In this document: piece after piece, positions 55,667 to 64,000 of the stretch
Layout: each line of letters starts with the position of its first letter
Position numbering within the stretch: the stretch's first letter is position 1
Assembly (NCBI RefSeq): GCF_000379125.1
Contig: NZ_KB900626.1
Coordinates: forward strand, 803,167-867,166
Direction: 5' to 3'
Origin: Methylosinus sp. LW4
GTDB taxonomy: Bacteria > Pseudomonadota > Alphaproteobacteria > Rhizobiales > Beijerinckiaceae
DNA: 64,000 nt
The notes under the pieces: generated by a model
Told to the model about the DNA's origin: nothing
The model's database searches: none
What the model saw: only the letters and a program-made list of their open reading frames with translations
Position numbers and translations under genes: made by a program

Positions 55667-55795
55667 CCCTCTCCCCGCGAGAGCGGGGAGAGGGCCGGGG
55701 TGAGGGGCTCGGGCATTAGCCAGGGACGGAAAACGCCCCGAGCCCCTCATCCGCACCTTCCTCCCGCAAGCGTCCGCAAGCGAGGAGAAGGAAGG
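55667..55795. repeat. composite intergenic palindrome, copy D
   Basis: Built like copy A: ccctctcccc/ggggagaggg (55667-55694), the tgaggggctcggg/cccgagcccctca pair (55701-55713 with 55737-55749), and an imperfect third pair ending near 55795. In orientation it is roughly the reverse of copy A. Lies between the micropeptide genes and sixA. Confidence 0.85.
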
Positions 55796-55844
55796 CGGCG
55801 ACGCCGTGCGAGCCGATCGGCCGAAGATCGCGGGAGGCTGCGCC

Positions 55845-56384
55845 TCAGTCCGGCTCGTCGGCGACGCCGCCGCGCAGATCGCCAGGCGTCACGAAACGCT
55901 CGAGATGGCCGGCGCCTTCGCCGACCATCGCCCAATCCTCGGCGTCGAAATCCAGCACCGCCAGCGCCGCGGTCGGATATTTGGAGCGCATGCGGGTGAG
56001 CGCCTCGGGCTCGCCGTCGGAGGCGAGGGCGGAGGCCAGCTCGGCGAAGCCGGGATTATGCCCGATGGCGAGCAGGGTGGAGATTTCGGCCGGCGTCTGG
56101 CGCACGGCGTCCAGCAGGCGATCCGGCGTCGCCAGATAGAATTCGTCGTCCAGCCTGTGCTCGACCTCGCGCGGAAACGCCTCCAGAGCGAGGTCCAGCG
56201 TGCGCTTGGCGCGGCGCGCGTCGGAGGCGACGGCGAGATCCGGCGCCAGCCCGGCCTCGGCCAGATAGCGGCCGACGGAGCGGGCGTCCTCCTCGCCGCG
56301 CTTGGTCAGCGGGCGCTGGCGATCGCCCCCCGCGGAGTGGGCGTCGGCTTTGGCGTGGCGCAGCAGGATGAGACGTCGCATCAT
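55845..56384 (-). CDS. SixA-type histidine phosphatase
   Basis: 179 residues. RLILLRHAKADAHSAGGDRQRPLTKRGEEDA has the RH catalytic motif and second arginine, with ASDARRAKRTLDLAL, and LAIGHNPGFAELAS has the second histidine. SixA family, which dephosphorylates histidine phosphotransfer domains or small phosphorylated compounds. The long frame starts with two ATGs; the first (56384) is used. Confidence 0.9.
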   Translation of the reverse strand: MMRRLILLRHAKADAHSAGGDRQRPLTKRGEEDARSVGRYLAEAGLAPDLAVASDARRAKRTLDLALEAFPREVEHRLDDEFYLATPDRLLDAVRQTPAEISTLLAIGHNPGFAELASALASDGEPEALTRMRSKYPTAALAVLDFDAEDWAMVGEGAGHLERFVTPGDLRGGVADEPD

Positions 56385-56747
56385 TCTTTCGGCCCGATCG
56401 CTAGACGGCGGCCCGGAGCGGGAGCGCCCCGAGCGGCGTTTTTTTCACAAATTCGCCAACGTCGGCGCGCCGGAGCCCATCCGGCCGGAAATCACTCTTT
56501 GCCGATCATAGCGAAAGTTTCGCGACGCGGCGCGCCCATATGCGTGGCGCCGCCCGCCGGTCCCGCGAGCGAAATGCCGCGCCGATCCGCTCGCGCGCGA
56601 GGTTTTCGAAGCGGCTCGGTTGCGCTATAGCATTTTCCCCGATGGCGCTTCGCCGCCATCCCGCGCGCGCGTGGACGGAATCTCTCGCGCGCGGCTGGTA
56701 TAGACGATTGCGGCGCTCGCGCCGTGGGAACTGGGGGAAGGGAACGC
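56385..56747. other. 363-bp non-coding gap
   Basis: Between the divergent sixA-like gene and the small gene at 56748. It includes an isolated T7 run (56442-56448) after a C/G-rich stretch, but no clean hairpin. I see no credible reading frame or RNA. Confidence 0.4.
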
Positions 56748-57053
56748 ATGATCCGCGAATTCCAATATCGTGGCGAAACTTTCAGGGTCAACGCGCATGG
56801 CGTCGCCGGTCACGAGGAGGTGTTCATCATGCACCTCGTCGACGGCGAGGAAGAGGGCGAGATCTCCATCGATCGCATGACCGAGGAGAACGACACCAGC
56901 GCGCCGATCGACGCCATCTGCGTGATGCTGTGCGACAAGCTCATCATCGAGAACAGCATCGCCGTCGCCGATCCGAACGGCGCCTTCGCCTGGGTCGAGA
57001 TGAAGACGCAGCGCGACGTGCTGCCGACGCGCGACGACTGGGCCGCGCACTGA
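56748..57053 (+). CDS. hypothetical protein
   Basis: 101 residues. IREFQYRGETFRVNAHGVAGHEEVFIMHLVDGEEEGEISIDRMTEE begins an acidic alpha/beta protein ending AWVEMKTQRDVLPTRDDWAAH. A purine-rich GGGGAAGGGAA site precedes ATG 56748. A strong terminator lies 48 bp after the stop, so it is monocistronic. No family recognised. Confidence 0.65.
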   Translation: MIREFQYRGETFRVNAHGVAGHEEVFIMHLVDGEEEGEISIDRMTEENDTSAPIDAICVMLCDKLIIENSIAVADPNGAFAWVEMKTQRDVLPTRDDWAAH

Positions 57054-57100
57054 GACGGCGCCGGCCCGCCGCGAGCGTGGGCCGGCGGCGAGCATTCTTT

Positions 57101-57132
57101 GTCGAGAAGCCGCCTTCGTGCGGCTTCTCGAC
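57101..57132. terminator. hairpin terminator after the 56748 gene
   Basis: A perfect 13-bp stem, 57101-57113 with 57120-57132, has a six-base loop and a GAAAA tail on the plus strand. It also excludes the upstream GTG at 57118 as start of the next gene. Confidence 0.75.
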
Positions 57133-57159
57133 GAAAATCGGCGCGCCAGGATTTTACGC

Positions 57160-57525
57160 ATGAGCCCCGACCCCGCCGCGCCTGCGGCCGAACGGCTCGA
57201 TTTTACGCATTTTTCGGCCGTCGACATTCGCATCGGCACGATCGTCGCCGCCCATGCTTTTCCCGAGGCGCGCAAGCCCGCCTATAAGCTCGAGATCGAC
57301 TTCGGCCCTGGCCTCGGCGTGAAGCGCTCCAGCGCGCAGATCACGGCTCATTACGATGTTTCGACGCTGGTCGGGCGCCAGGTGGCGGCGGTGGTGAATT
57401 TCCCGCCGCGGCAGATCGGCAAATTCATGTCCGAGGTGCTGACGCTCGGCTTTCCTGATGAAAATGGCGATGTCGTTCTGGTCGCGCCGGAGCGGGCCGT
57501 GCCGAATGGGGCGAGGTTGTATTGA
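57160..57525 (+). CDS. CsaA-like tRNA-binding domain protein
   Basis: 121 residues. FSAVDIRIGTIVAAHAFPEARKPAYKLEIDFGPGLGVKRSSAQITAHY and GKFMSEVLTLGFPDENGDVVLVAPE define the CsaA/YgjH OB-fold tRNA-binding family. CsaA was described as a secretion chaperone in Bacillus. ATG 57160, preceded by AGGA, lies just beyond the terminator. Confidence 0.88.
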   Translation: MSPDPAAPAAERLDFTHFSAVDIRIGTIVAAHAFPEARKPAYKLEIDFGPGLGVKRSSAQITAHYDVSTLVGRQVAAVVNFPPRQIGKFMSEVLTLGFPDENGDVVLVAPERAVPNGARLY

Positions 57526-57700
57526 GGGGCGGCGGCACGCCGCTTTATTTGAAGACGTTGAGCCAGCCGAACAGATCGACGAGAAACTCGAGCGTCGCCA
57601 GCCAATCGTCCCAGGCGAATATCCGCTCTCGAATCGTTCGTGGCTTTTCTTCCGACATCGCCGTCGCGAAACCGCCCGCTCGAATTGAAATTTCGAGTCT

Positions 57701-57717
57701 GTATGCTATTGTCATAC
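57701..57717. promoter_or_regulatory. inverted repeat upstream of the DUF1778 antitoxin gene
   Basis: gtatg-ctattgt-catac lies 3 bp before the ATG at 57720, in an AT-rich promoter stretch that also has TTGAAA at 57685-57690. It may be an operator for autorepression. Confidence 0.4.
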
Positions 57718-57719
57718 GC

Positions 57720-57998
57720 ATGAAAGAGCAATCCACCGCAACCTCCGTCCTGAGCGTGCGGGTTTCGCCCGACGAGCGCGCGCTGCTGGAAGAAGCGGCG
57801 GCGCAGTCGCGCATGACGTTGAGCGAATTCATGCGTCGCAAGGCGGTGGAGGCGGCGGAGGCCGAGGTGATCGAGCGCAGCGTCGTCACTATACTGGCGA
57901 AAGATTGGGAAGCGTTCGAGGCGTGGCTCGACCGTCCCGCGGAGCCGATAGCCGCGCTTTCGGCGTTGGCGCAGCGAACGCCCTCTTGGAAAAAATGA
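57720..57998 (+). CDS. DUF1778/TacA-type antitoxin
   Basis: 92 residues. SVLSVRVSPDERALLEEAAAQSRMTLSEFMRRKAVEAAEAEVIER is the ribbon-helix-helix of DUF1778, and the tail ends DWEAFEAWLDRPAEPIAALSALAQRTPSW, matching the toxin-neutralising segment. Its stop overlaps the toxin ATG (ATGA). Confidence 0.9.
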   Translation: MKEQSTATSVLSVRVSPDERALLEEAAAQSRMTLSEFMRRKAVEAAEAEVIERSVVTILAKDWEAFEAWLDRPAEPIAALSALAQRTPSWKK

Positions 57999-58516
57999 AG
58001 ATCGCGGCGCCGTCGCCGCCGCGGCCGCTCCGGGAAAGCGACGACCGCAGCCAGTTCGATTGCGGGCGAGCGTCCCTCAACGACTGGTTTCGCCGCCGCG
58101 CCTGGATCAACCAGCTCAATGACGTGTCGCGCGTCAATGTGATGACGGCGGGCGACACGGGCCTCATTGTCGCCTATGTGGCGATGAGCGCGGCGCAGAT
58201 CGAGCGCGCCTATTTGCCGAAGCCGCAACAACGCAATCGCCCCGACCCCGTGCCCGTCCTATTGCTCGGACAGCTCGCGGTGGACAAAGCCTGTCAGGGA
58301 AGGGGATACGCCGCAGATCTTCTTTTCTTTGCTTTCGAGACGGCGTTGCGCGTTTCTGAGATCATCGGCGGCGCCGGACTCCTCACCCATCCGCTCGACG
58401 ATGATGCGCGTCGCTTTTACGCTCGATGGGGGTTTGGCGAGCTGCCCTATGATCCGCGCCGCGCGATGATCATTCGCATGGCCGATTTGCGTGTGAGCTT
58501 CGCGGAGCGTCGCTGA
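57995..58516 (+). CDS. GNAT-family toxin (TacT/AtaT-like)
   Basis: 173 residues. DRSQFDCGRASLNDWFRRRAWINQLNDVSRVNV is the conserved N-terminus of GNAT toxins, LLGQLAVDKACQGRGYAADLLFFA holds the acetyl-CoA loop QGRGYA, and RRFYARWGFGELPYDPRRAMIIRM carries the conserved late motif. Such toxins acetylate aminoacyl-tRNA. Complete and paired, so possibly active. Confidence 0.9.
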   Translation: MKIAAPSPPRPLRESDDRSQFDCGRASLNDWFRRRAWINQLNDVSRVNVMTAGDTGLIVAYVAMSAAQIERAYLPKPQQRNRPDPVPVLLLGQLAVDKACQGRGYAADLLFFAFETALRVSEIIGGAGLLTHPLDDDARRFYARWGFGELPYDPRRAMIIRMADLRVSFAERR

Positions 58517-58526
58517 GGCGCTCGTC

Positions 58527-59612
58527 TCACGTCTGCCCCGGCCGCAGCCGATAGAAGATGTGATTGCCGATCTTGTCCATCTTCTTCAGCTGCTTGGCCC
58601 AACGCGGTTTCACGTAATTGGCGTGGTAATGCGTCGAGCGGCCCACGTCCGAAATATAGGTGTGGCCGTTCATCACCTCGTCGGCGATGCGTTGGGCGGT
58701 CGCCCAGGAATCGGGCTCGGTGACGCGCAGCTTGCGGCCTTCGCAGGCGAAGGAGAATTGGCAGGCCTTGTAATGGCTGCGGTTCTGATAGACGACGCCA
58801 CAGACGCTGGTCGGATAGAGGCCGGAGGACACGCGGTTCAGCACCACTTGCGCCACCGCAGCCTGGCCCGCCTCCGGCTCGCTGCGCGATTCGAAATAGA
58901 CCGCCTCGGCGAGGCAGCGCTTCTCGCGCGCCAGCTTGTCGGGGTCGATCAGCGAGGCGTAATCGGGCGGCATCCTCGCGTCTTGCAGAGCGCGCGAGGG
59001 CGCGAAAGAGGCGACGGCGATCGGCACAGCGTCGGGCTGCGCCGGCGTCGAGGAGGCGAGCGCCGCAGCGCGCGCGACCTGCGGCGTCGCGCCATGGGCG
59101 GCGCGCTCGCGCATCGCCTCGGAGATGCGTTGCGTCGTCGCCGAGCCGCGCTGCGAGGGAGAGGCCTGGCCATTGCCGCGCTGCGTCGTCGGCGCGCCGC
59201 TGGAATCGGCGGGGAGGTCGGCGGCTTCCGGCTCGGCGAGGGAGATGGTCGTCGTCTCGCTGTCCGCGCCGAGCGAAATCTCCACCGTCTCGCTGTCATT
59301 GCGCCGCGTGTCGAAGGAGGGTCGCATGGCGATGACGGGATCGCCCTTTTTGGTGCGGTCCACCTCGGGGAAAGCCTCGGCGTGGGGTTTCAGCGCGGCA
59401 TGCGGCTCGCGCTCGTCCGGCTGCGCGTGAATGTCTTCCGGCGCGCCGACGGAGAGCCGCGCCGTCTGCAGGCGCGCGAGATGCGGCGCTGTGTTCCAGC
59501 CTTGCGAAGGGTCCTGGCCGGCGGCCGCGGTGAAGGACACCAACAGGCCAGCGCCCAGCCACCAGGGCGCGATGACGCCTATGGCCCAGCTCACTCCCGA
59601 CCGACGACTCAT
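58527..59612 (-). CDS. SleB-type cell wall hydrolase
   Basis: 361 residues. A membrane or signal segment (AIGVIAPWWLGAGLLVSFTAAAG) precedes a long low-complexity linker to about residue 200. The C-terminal Hydrolase_2 domain follows: CLAEAVYFESRSEPEAGQAAVAQVVLNRVSSGLYPTSVCGVVYQN and STHYHANYVKPRWAKQLKKMDKIGNHIFYR. The conserved Glu in AEAVYFE is the likely catalytic residue. Acts on peptidoglycan in the periplasm. ATG 59612 is chosen over a longer frame to 59687. Confidence 0.88.
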   Translation of the reverse strand: MSRRSGVSWAIGVIAPWWLGAGLLVSFTAAAGQDPSQGWNTAPHLARLQTARLSVGAPEDIHAQPDEREPHAALKPHAEAFPEVDRTKKGDPVIAMRPSFDTRRNDSETVEISLGADSETTTISLAEPEAADLPADSSGAPTTQRGNGQASPSQRGSATTQRISEAMRERAAHGATPQVARAAALASSTPAQPDAVPIAVASFAPSRALQDARMPPDYASLIDPDKLAREKRCLAEAVYFESRSEPEAGQAAVAQVVLNRVSSGLYPTSVCGVVYQNRSHYKACQFSFACEGRKLRVTEPDSWATAQRIADEVMNGHTYISDVGRSTHYHANYVKPRWAKQLKKMDKIGNHIFYRLRPGQT

Positions 59613-59751
59613 ACGCTGACGCCCCGTCTCGACCCGCGGAAGCGTGGCCGAAACGCCACACGCAAACGCAGAAAAGCCTAACGGCAAGCGTTATCGCTCA
59701 TTAGGCTTGCGGGTCGGTTAAGGCGGCGCTCCTCGCATGTCCCGCTTTGGA

Positions 59752-60171
59752 TCATTCGCCGAGGAGATGCGCCACCAGCTCGCGCGTCTGCGCGCCATGG
59801 CGATGCTCGAAGAGATAGATCGCCTGCCAAGTTCCCAGCACGAGAGCGCCGCGCGACAGCGGAATGGAGAGCTGCGTCTGCGTCAGCGCCGTCCTTATAT
59901 GCGCGGGCATATCGTCCGGGCCTTCCGTATCATGCTCATAGAGGCGCGCGCCCTCCGGCGCGAGGCCGGCGAAGGCGCGTTCGAGATCGCGCAGCACGGC
60001 CGGATCGGCGTTTTCCTGAATGGTGAGCGAGGCCGATGTGTGCCGGCAGAACAACGTCAGCAGGCCCGTCGTCAGCCCCTCGCCGCGCGCCCAGGCGGAG
60101 ACGACGCGGGTGACGTCGTAAAAGCCCTTGCCGCGGGTTTCGACATGGAAGTGATGGAGCGATTGGCGCAT
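59752..60171 (-). CDS. YjbQ family protein
   Basis: 139 residues. GLLTLFCRHTSASLTIQENADPAVLRDLERAF and RLYEHDTEGPDDMPAHIRTALTQTQLSIPLSRGALVLGTWQAIYLFEHR are the family signature. YjbQ (UPF0047) is a trimeric protein, reported to have weak thiamine-phosphate synthase activity. ATG 60171 is chosen. Confidence 0.92.
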   Translation of the reverse strand: MRQSLHHFHVETRGKGFYDVTRVVSAWARGEGLTTGLLTLFCRHTSASLTIQENADPAVLRDLERAFAGLAPEGARLYEHDTEGPDDMPAHIRTALTQTQLSIPLSRGALVLGTWQAIYLFEHRHGAQTRELVAHLLGE

Positions 60172-60210
60172 TGGGGGAATGTGCGGAGGAAGCACGGAGA
60201 AGTCCAGCGC

Positions 60211-61314
60211 TCAGGCGAGCGCGCCCGGCGCGGGTTGCAGATGGCGTGGCGCGGCGGCTCTTTCTCGGCTGCGTCTCGCCGCGTTCCAGCGCAGCAGCGG
60301 CTGCTCGAGAATGTGATGGCTCGCAGAAGCGATCGCGACTGTGAGGAGAAAAGCGACGCGCTTTTGCTCGAGACCGAATGCGGAGCCGCTGGCGATGAAG
60401 AGCGCGAGAATCGGCTGATGCCAGAGATAGACGCCATAGGAGATGGCGCCGAGATAGGCGAGCGGTCGGTTCGAGAGGATGCGGGCGGAAAGCGACATCG
60501 GATTGTATCGGCAGTCAATGATGACCATCGCCGAGATGACTGCGAGCAGGGTGTAGCCGAAGATCGCCAGCGCGACGCCTCCTATGTCCATATAAGCGCC
60601 CAATATCGGCATTGCGGCGAGCAGCGTCGCCGAGAGCGTCGGCCGCGTCCTCAGCCATTCGACGAGAGCGGCGCGCAGGCCGGGCATAGACAGCGCCACG
60701 GCCAGCGCGCAGCCGACCAGCAGCTCGTCTATGCGCGTGTCGAAGCCGTGATAGATGCGAAACGTCCGTGCGCCGTCATAGAGGAGGAGCCAGCGCCAGA
60801 GCGTCACGACGGCGACGCCCATGAGGATCGCCTTCAGAAGGTCGGAGCGCGACAAGCGTGCGGCGCCCGCTGCGAGCAGCAAGGGCCAGCTCAGATAGAA
60901 CTGCTGTTCGACCGCCAGCGACCAAACATGGGAGAAATAGAAGGAGTCGCCGAAACGCTCGATGAAGGCGCGCTTCCAATTGCTCGTGTAGGTGAGAACG
61001 AAGCCGAGGTCGCCCGGCAGCTCGTGGGGCGGGATGGAGAGAGCGGCGACGATGAGCGTCGTTCCCAGCGCCATCGCCCAGAGGGCCGGCGCGAGACGAA
61101 TGGTGCGGCGCAGGAAAAAGGAGGAGAAGCGAAAGCTTCTCGTCTCCAGCTCGTCGAGCAGGAGAGTCGTGATGAGATAGCCGCTCAGCACGAAGAATAT
61201 GTCGACGCCGACGAAGCCGCCCGTCGGCAGATTTTGCCAGTAATGAAACAGGATCACGAAAAGAACCGCGACTCCGCGGAGGCCGTCCAGCGCGGCCGCT
61301 CTCGAATTCATCAT
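60211..61314 (-). CDS. acyltransferase 3 family protein (OafA/YrhL)
   Basis: 367 residues, about ten membrane helices. ALDGLRGVAVLFVILFHYW is the N-terminal signature with the catalytic histidine, followed by GGFVGVDIFFVLSGYLIT, RRTIRLAPALW and FSHVWSLAVEQQFYLSWPLLL. These inner-membrane enzymes O-acetylate or acylate surface glycans. AAGGCG precedes ATG 61314. 39 bp before the YjbQ gene on the same strand. Confidence 0.9.
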   Translation of the reverse strand: MMNSRAAALDGLRGVAVLFVILFHYWQNLPTGGFVGVDIFFVLSGYLITTLLLDELETRSFRFSSFFLRRTIRLAPALWAMALGTTLIVAALSIPPHELPGDLGFVLTYTSNWKRAFIERFGDSFYFSHVWSLAVEQQFYLSWPLLLAAGAARLSRSDLLKAILMGVAVVTLWRWLLLYDGARTFRIYHGFDTRIDELLVGCALAVALSMPGLRAALVEWLRTRPTLSATLLAAMPILGAYMDIGGVALAIFGYTLLAVISAMVIIDCRYNPMSLSARILSNRPLAYLGAISYGVYLWHQPILALFIASGSAFGLEQKRVAFLLTVAIASASHHILEQPLLRWNAARRSRERAAAPRHLQPAPGALA

Positions 61315-61397
61315 TGAAACGCCTTGAAATATTACGGGAGCCGTTTGCGACAATCCCGTAAGTAGTCTCGGCGAAAATTCTTAACGAAAGGCTGCGC

Positions 61398-64000
61398 TCA
61401 CGCCGTGCTCACCGCCTCCTTGCCGAGCGCCGCCTGCGCCGCGGCGAGGCGGGCGATCGGCACGCGATAGGGCGAGCAGGACACGTAATCGAGGCCGACG
61501 CTCTCGAAGAAGGCGATGGAGGCCGGATCGCCGCCATGCTCGCCGCAAATGCCGAGCTTGATCGCGGGACGTTGCGCGCGGGCGCGCGTCGCGGCGAGGC
61601 GCACCAGCTCGCCGACGCCCTGCTGATCGATGGTCACGAAAGGATCGGCCGGCAATATGCCTTTTTGCGCATAGGCGCCGAGGAAGGAGCCGGCGTCGTC
61701 GCGCGAGACGCCCAGCGCCGTCTGGGTGAGGTCATTGGTGCCGAAGGAGAAGAACTCCGCCGTCTCGGCGATCTCGGCGGCGCGCAGGCAGGCGCGCGGC
61801 AGCTCGATCATCGTGCCGATGTGATATTTGGGCGAGAGGCCGGTCTCCTGCTCGAGCGCCTTCGCCGTCGCGTCTATGCGCGCGGCGACGAAATCCAGCT
61901 CCGCCTTGGAGAAGACCAGCGGCACCATGATCTCGATCGTCGCCGGCACGCCGGTTTGCGCGGCGGAGGCGATCGCCGCCTCGAAGATCGCGCGCGCCTG
62001 CATCTCGGCGATCTCGGGGAAGGCGACGGCGAGGCGCACGCCGCGAAAGCCGAGCATGGGATTGAACTCGGAGAGCTCCTTGGCGCGCTGGCGCAGCTTG
62101 GCCGGATCGGCGCCCATGGCCTCCGCCACCTCGGCGATCTCGGATTCCGTATGCGGCAGAAACTCGTGCAGCGGCGGGTCGAGCAGGCGGATCGTCACCG
62201 GCAGGCCGGCCATGATCTCGAACAGCTCCTGAAAATCGCCGCGCTGGATCGGCAGCAGCTTGGCGAGCGCGGCGCGGCGGCCCTCGACATCGTCGGCGAG
62301 GATCATCTCGCGCACGGAGACGATGCGGTCGTCCTCGAAGAACATATGCTCGGTGCGAGCGAGGCCGACGCCCTCGGCGCCGAAGCGCCGCGCCGCGCGG
62401 GCGTCCGCCGGCGTCTCGGCGTTGGCGCGCACGCGCATGCGGCGGGCCTTGTCCGCCCATTCCATCAGCACGGCGAATTCGCCGGTCAGCTCCGGCTGGC
62501 GCATCTTCACCGCGCCGGCGATCACGCGGCCGGCCGAGCCGTCTATGGTGACGAGATCGCCCTTGGCGAAGCGGCGCCCCGCGACTGAAAAGCTCTGGTC
62601 CTCATAGCTCACGCGGATGGCGCCGACGCCGGAGACGCAGGGCTTGCCCATGCCGCGGGCCACCACGGCGGCGTGCGAGGTCATGCCGCCGCGCGTCGTC
62701 AATATGCCCTCGGCGGCGTGCATTCCGCCGATATCCTCCGGGCTCGTCTCGACGCGCACCAGAATGATCTTGCGGCCCTGCGCGGCGAGCGCCTCGGCCT
62801 CCGCGGCGTCGAAGACGATCTCACCGACGGCGGCGCCGGGCGAAGCGGGCAGGCCGCTGGCCAATATGGTCGTCTTCACGTCCGGGTCGATGGTGGGATG
62901 CAGCAATTGGTCGAGCGACAGTGGATCGATGCGCAATATCGCCTCGTCGCGGGTGATGAGCCCCTCATTGGCCATGTCGACGGCGATCTTCAGCGCGGCC
63001 GGCGCGGTGCGCTTGCCGGTGCGCGTCTGCAGCATCCAGAGCTTCCCGCGCTCGACGGTGAACTCCATGTCCTGCATGTCGCGATAATGCTTCTCGAGCA
63101 GCGCCGAGACGTGGCGGAACTCCTCGAACACATCCGGCAGCGCCGCCTCCATGGAGGGACGGGTGGAGCCGCCGGCGCGGCGCGCGGCCTCGGTGATCGG
63201 CTGCGGGGTGCGGATGCCGGCGACGACATCCTCGCCCTGCGCATTGATGAGGAACTCGCCATAGAGCTCGCGCGCGCCGGTCGAGGGATTGCGTGTGAAA
63301 GCGACGCCGGTCGCGGAATTATCGTCCATATTGCCGAAGACCATGGCCTGAACATTGACGGCCGTGCCCCAATCCTCGGGAATATTGTGCAGCTGGCGAT
63401 AGATGATGGCGCGGTGATTCATCCAGGAGGAGAAGACGGCGCCGATCGCGCCCCATAATTGCTCGCGCGGCTCCTGTGGAAAGGGGCGGGCGGTCGCTTT
63501 CTCGACAATCGTCTTGAATGTGTCGACGATAAAGCGCCAATCATCGGCCGAAAGATCCGTGTCGAGCGAGAGGCCTTTCTTCTCCTTATAGTGCTCGAGC
63601 GCGTCCTCGAACGCGTGATGCTCGAGGCCGAGCACCACTGTCGCATACATTTCGACGAAGCGACGGTAGGAATCATAGGCGAAGCGCTCATTGCCGGCGA
63701 TCGCCGCCAGCGCCCCGACGGTCTTGTCGTTGAGGCCGAGGTTCAGCACCGTATCCATCATGCCGGGCATGGAGGCGCGGGCGCCGGAGCGCACCGAGAC
63801 CAGCAGCGGCCATTTCGACTCGCCGAAGCTATGGCCGGCGAGCTCGCCGAGACGCTCCAGCGCCGCGTCGATCTGCGCGCCGAGCTCGGCCGGATAGGTC
63901 TTGCCATTCGCATAGAAATGCGAGCAAACCTCGGTGGTTATGGTGAAGCCAGGGGGGACCGGCAGGCCGAGCCCGGCCATTTCGGCGAGGTTGGCTCCCT
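61398..64000 (-). CDS. ppdK: pyruvate, phosphate dikinase, N-terminus cut by window edge
   Basis: At least 867 residues; the first 20-35 are outside. Interconverts pyruvate, ATP and Pi with PEP, AMP and PPi. The nucleotide-binding domain begins GANLAEMAGLGLPVPPGFTITTE, the swivelling domain holds the phospho-histidine motif GGMTSHAAVVARGMGKPC, and the PEP-binding barrel ends IKLGICGEHGGDPASIAFFESVGLDYVSCSPYRVPIARLAAAQA. The internal ATG at 63980 is not the start, since GANLAE precedes it in frame. It may serve gluconeogenesis from PEP; PPi handling connects it loosely with hppA. Confidence 0.95.
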   Translation of the reverse strand, partial: GANLAEMAGLGLPVPPGFTITTEVCSHFYANGKTYPAELGAQIDAALERLGELAGHSFGESKWPLLVSVRSGARASMPGMMDTVLNLGLNDKTVGALAAIAGNERFAYDSYRRFVEMYATVVLGLEHHAFEDALEHYKEKKGLSLDTDLSADDWRFIVDTFKTIVEKATARPFPQEPREQLWGAIGAVFSSWMNHRAIIYRQLHNIPEDWGTAVNVQAMVFGNMDDNSATGVAFTRNPSTGARELYGEFLINAQGEDVVAGIRTPQPITEAARRAGGSTRPSMEAALPDVFEEFRHVSALLEKHYRDMQDMEFTVERGKLWMLQTRTGKRTAPAALKIAVDMANEGLITRDEAILRIDPLSLDQLLHPTIDPDVKTTILASGLPASPGAAVGEIVFDAAEAEALAAQGRKIILVRVETSPEDIGGMHAAEGILTTRGGMTSHAAVVARGMGKPCVSGVGAIRVSYEDQSFSVAGRRFAKGDLVTIDGSAGRVIAGAVKMRQPELTGEFAVLMEWADKARRMRVRANAETPADARAARRFGAEGVGLARTEHMFFEDDRIVSVREMILADDVEGRRAALAKLLPIQRGDFQELFEIMAGLPVTIRLLDPPLHEFLPHTESEIAEVAEAMGADPAKLRQRAKELSEFNPMLGFRGVRLAVAFPEIAEMQARAIFEAAIASAAQTGVPATIEIMVPLVFSKAELDFVAARIDATAKALEQETGLSPKYHIGTMIELPRACLRAAEIAETAEFFSFGTNDLTQTALGVSRDDAGSFLGAYAQKGILPADPFVTIDQQGVGELVRLAATRARAQRPAIKLGICGEHGGDPASIAFFESVGLDYVSCSPYRVPIARLAAAQAALGKEAVSTA

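Noticed and set aside
53704..55716. Long N-terminal extension of the YcjX-like gene to 55716
   Set aside because: The extension runs antisense through the two micropeptide genes and a palindrome and contains an internal duplication caused by them; the family N-terminus fits a start near 55209.
57118..57159. Upstream GTG start for the CsaA-like gene
   Set aside because: It lies inside the terminator hairpin at 57101-57132, while ATG 57160 has a ribosome site and suits the family start.

Overview
This window looks like an ordinary, gene-dense chromosomal segment of a GC-rich alphaproteobacterium, most likely of the order Hyphomicrobiales (Rhizobiales). The pointers are the neighbourhood lnt–XRE regulator–metK–trmB, the glyA–nrdR–ribD–ribE–ribH–nusB–thiL run, a K+-independent proton pyrophosphatase, glnK–amtB, and a family of C/G-rich intergenic palindromes. 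A methylotroph or methanotroph of the Methylocystaceae/Beijerinckiaceae is possible, but no diagnostic gene such as a methane monooxygenase or methanol dehydrogenase is present. I see no rRNA, tRNA, CRISPR array, prophage or intact insertion sequence.

Layout. 1-1650: the N-terminal part of a very repetitive octapeptide-repeat protein running off the left edge, with a membrane-anchored TPR protein upstream of it. 3.6-5.8 kb: molybdate ABC transporter modBC (no modA) and thioredoxin. 5.9-12.4 kb: envelope/polysaccharide block with an ABC-2 exporter (permease with an apparent CTG start, plus ATPase), an LptF/LptG-type permease, a GT-A-like glycosyltransferase and two paralogous GT-B glycosyltransferases. 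12.4-18.1 kb: patatin phospholipase, a ParDE toxin-antitoxin pair, hrcA, a methyltransferase and amtB–glnK with a candidate sigma-54 promoter. 18.4-25.7 kb: tesB, a Trm112-like protein, a LON-domain protein, a CnoX-like thioredoxin, trmB, metK, an XRE regulator and lnt.

25.9-31.9 kb: a flavodoxin-fold reductase, an operon resembling E. coli yjfL-yjfM-yjfC (DUF350, two low-complexity single-pass membrane proteins, a glutathionylspermidine-synthase-like ligase), a 2Fe-2S ferredoxin, a YfgM-like TPR protein and der. 32-42 kb: two membrane proteins, a J-domain protein, the rubrerythrin / Fe-S oxidoreductase / DUF3501 group, prfC, a second ParDE pair and a secreted phosphoesterase. 42.4-52 kb: glyA with a long structured leader, nrdR, the riboflavin genes (interrupted by an AT-richer insert), nusB, thiL and hppA. 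52.1-64 kb: a HAD phosphatase, small AT-richer accessory genes, a YcjX-like GTPase, two tandem 38-codon secreted micropeptide genes, a SixA-type phosphatase, a CsaA-like protein, a DUF1778–GNAT toxin-antitoxin pair, a SleB-type hydrolase, a YjbQ protein, an acyltransferase and ppdK truncated by the right edge.

The accessory signals most worth following are the octapeptide-repeat protein, the duplicated micropeptide genes at 55.4-55.65 kb, the CTG-initiated exporter permease, the glyA leader structure, and the small AT-richer insertions at 46.8-47.25 kb and 52.8-53.65 kb. All functional names come from reading motifs and recalling families. No database search was run.
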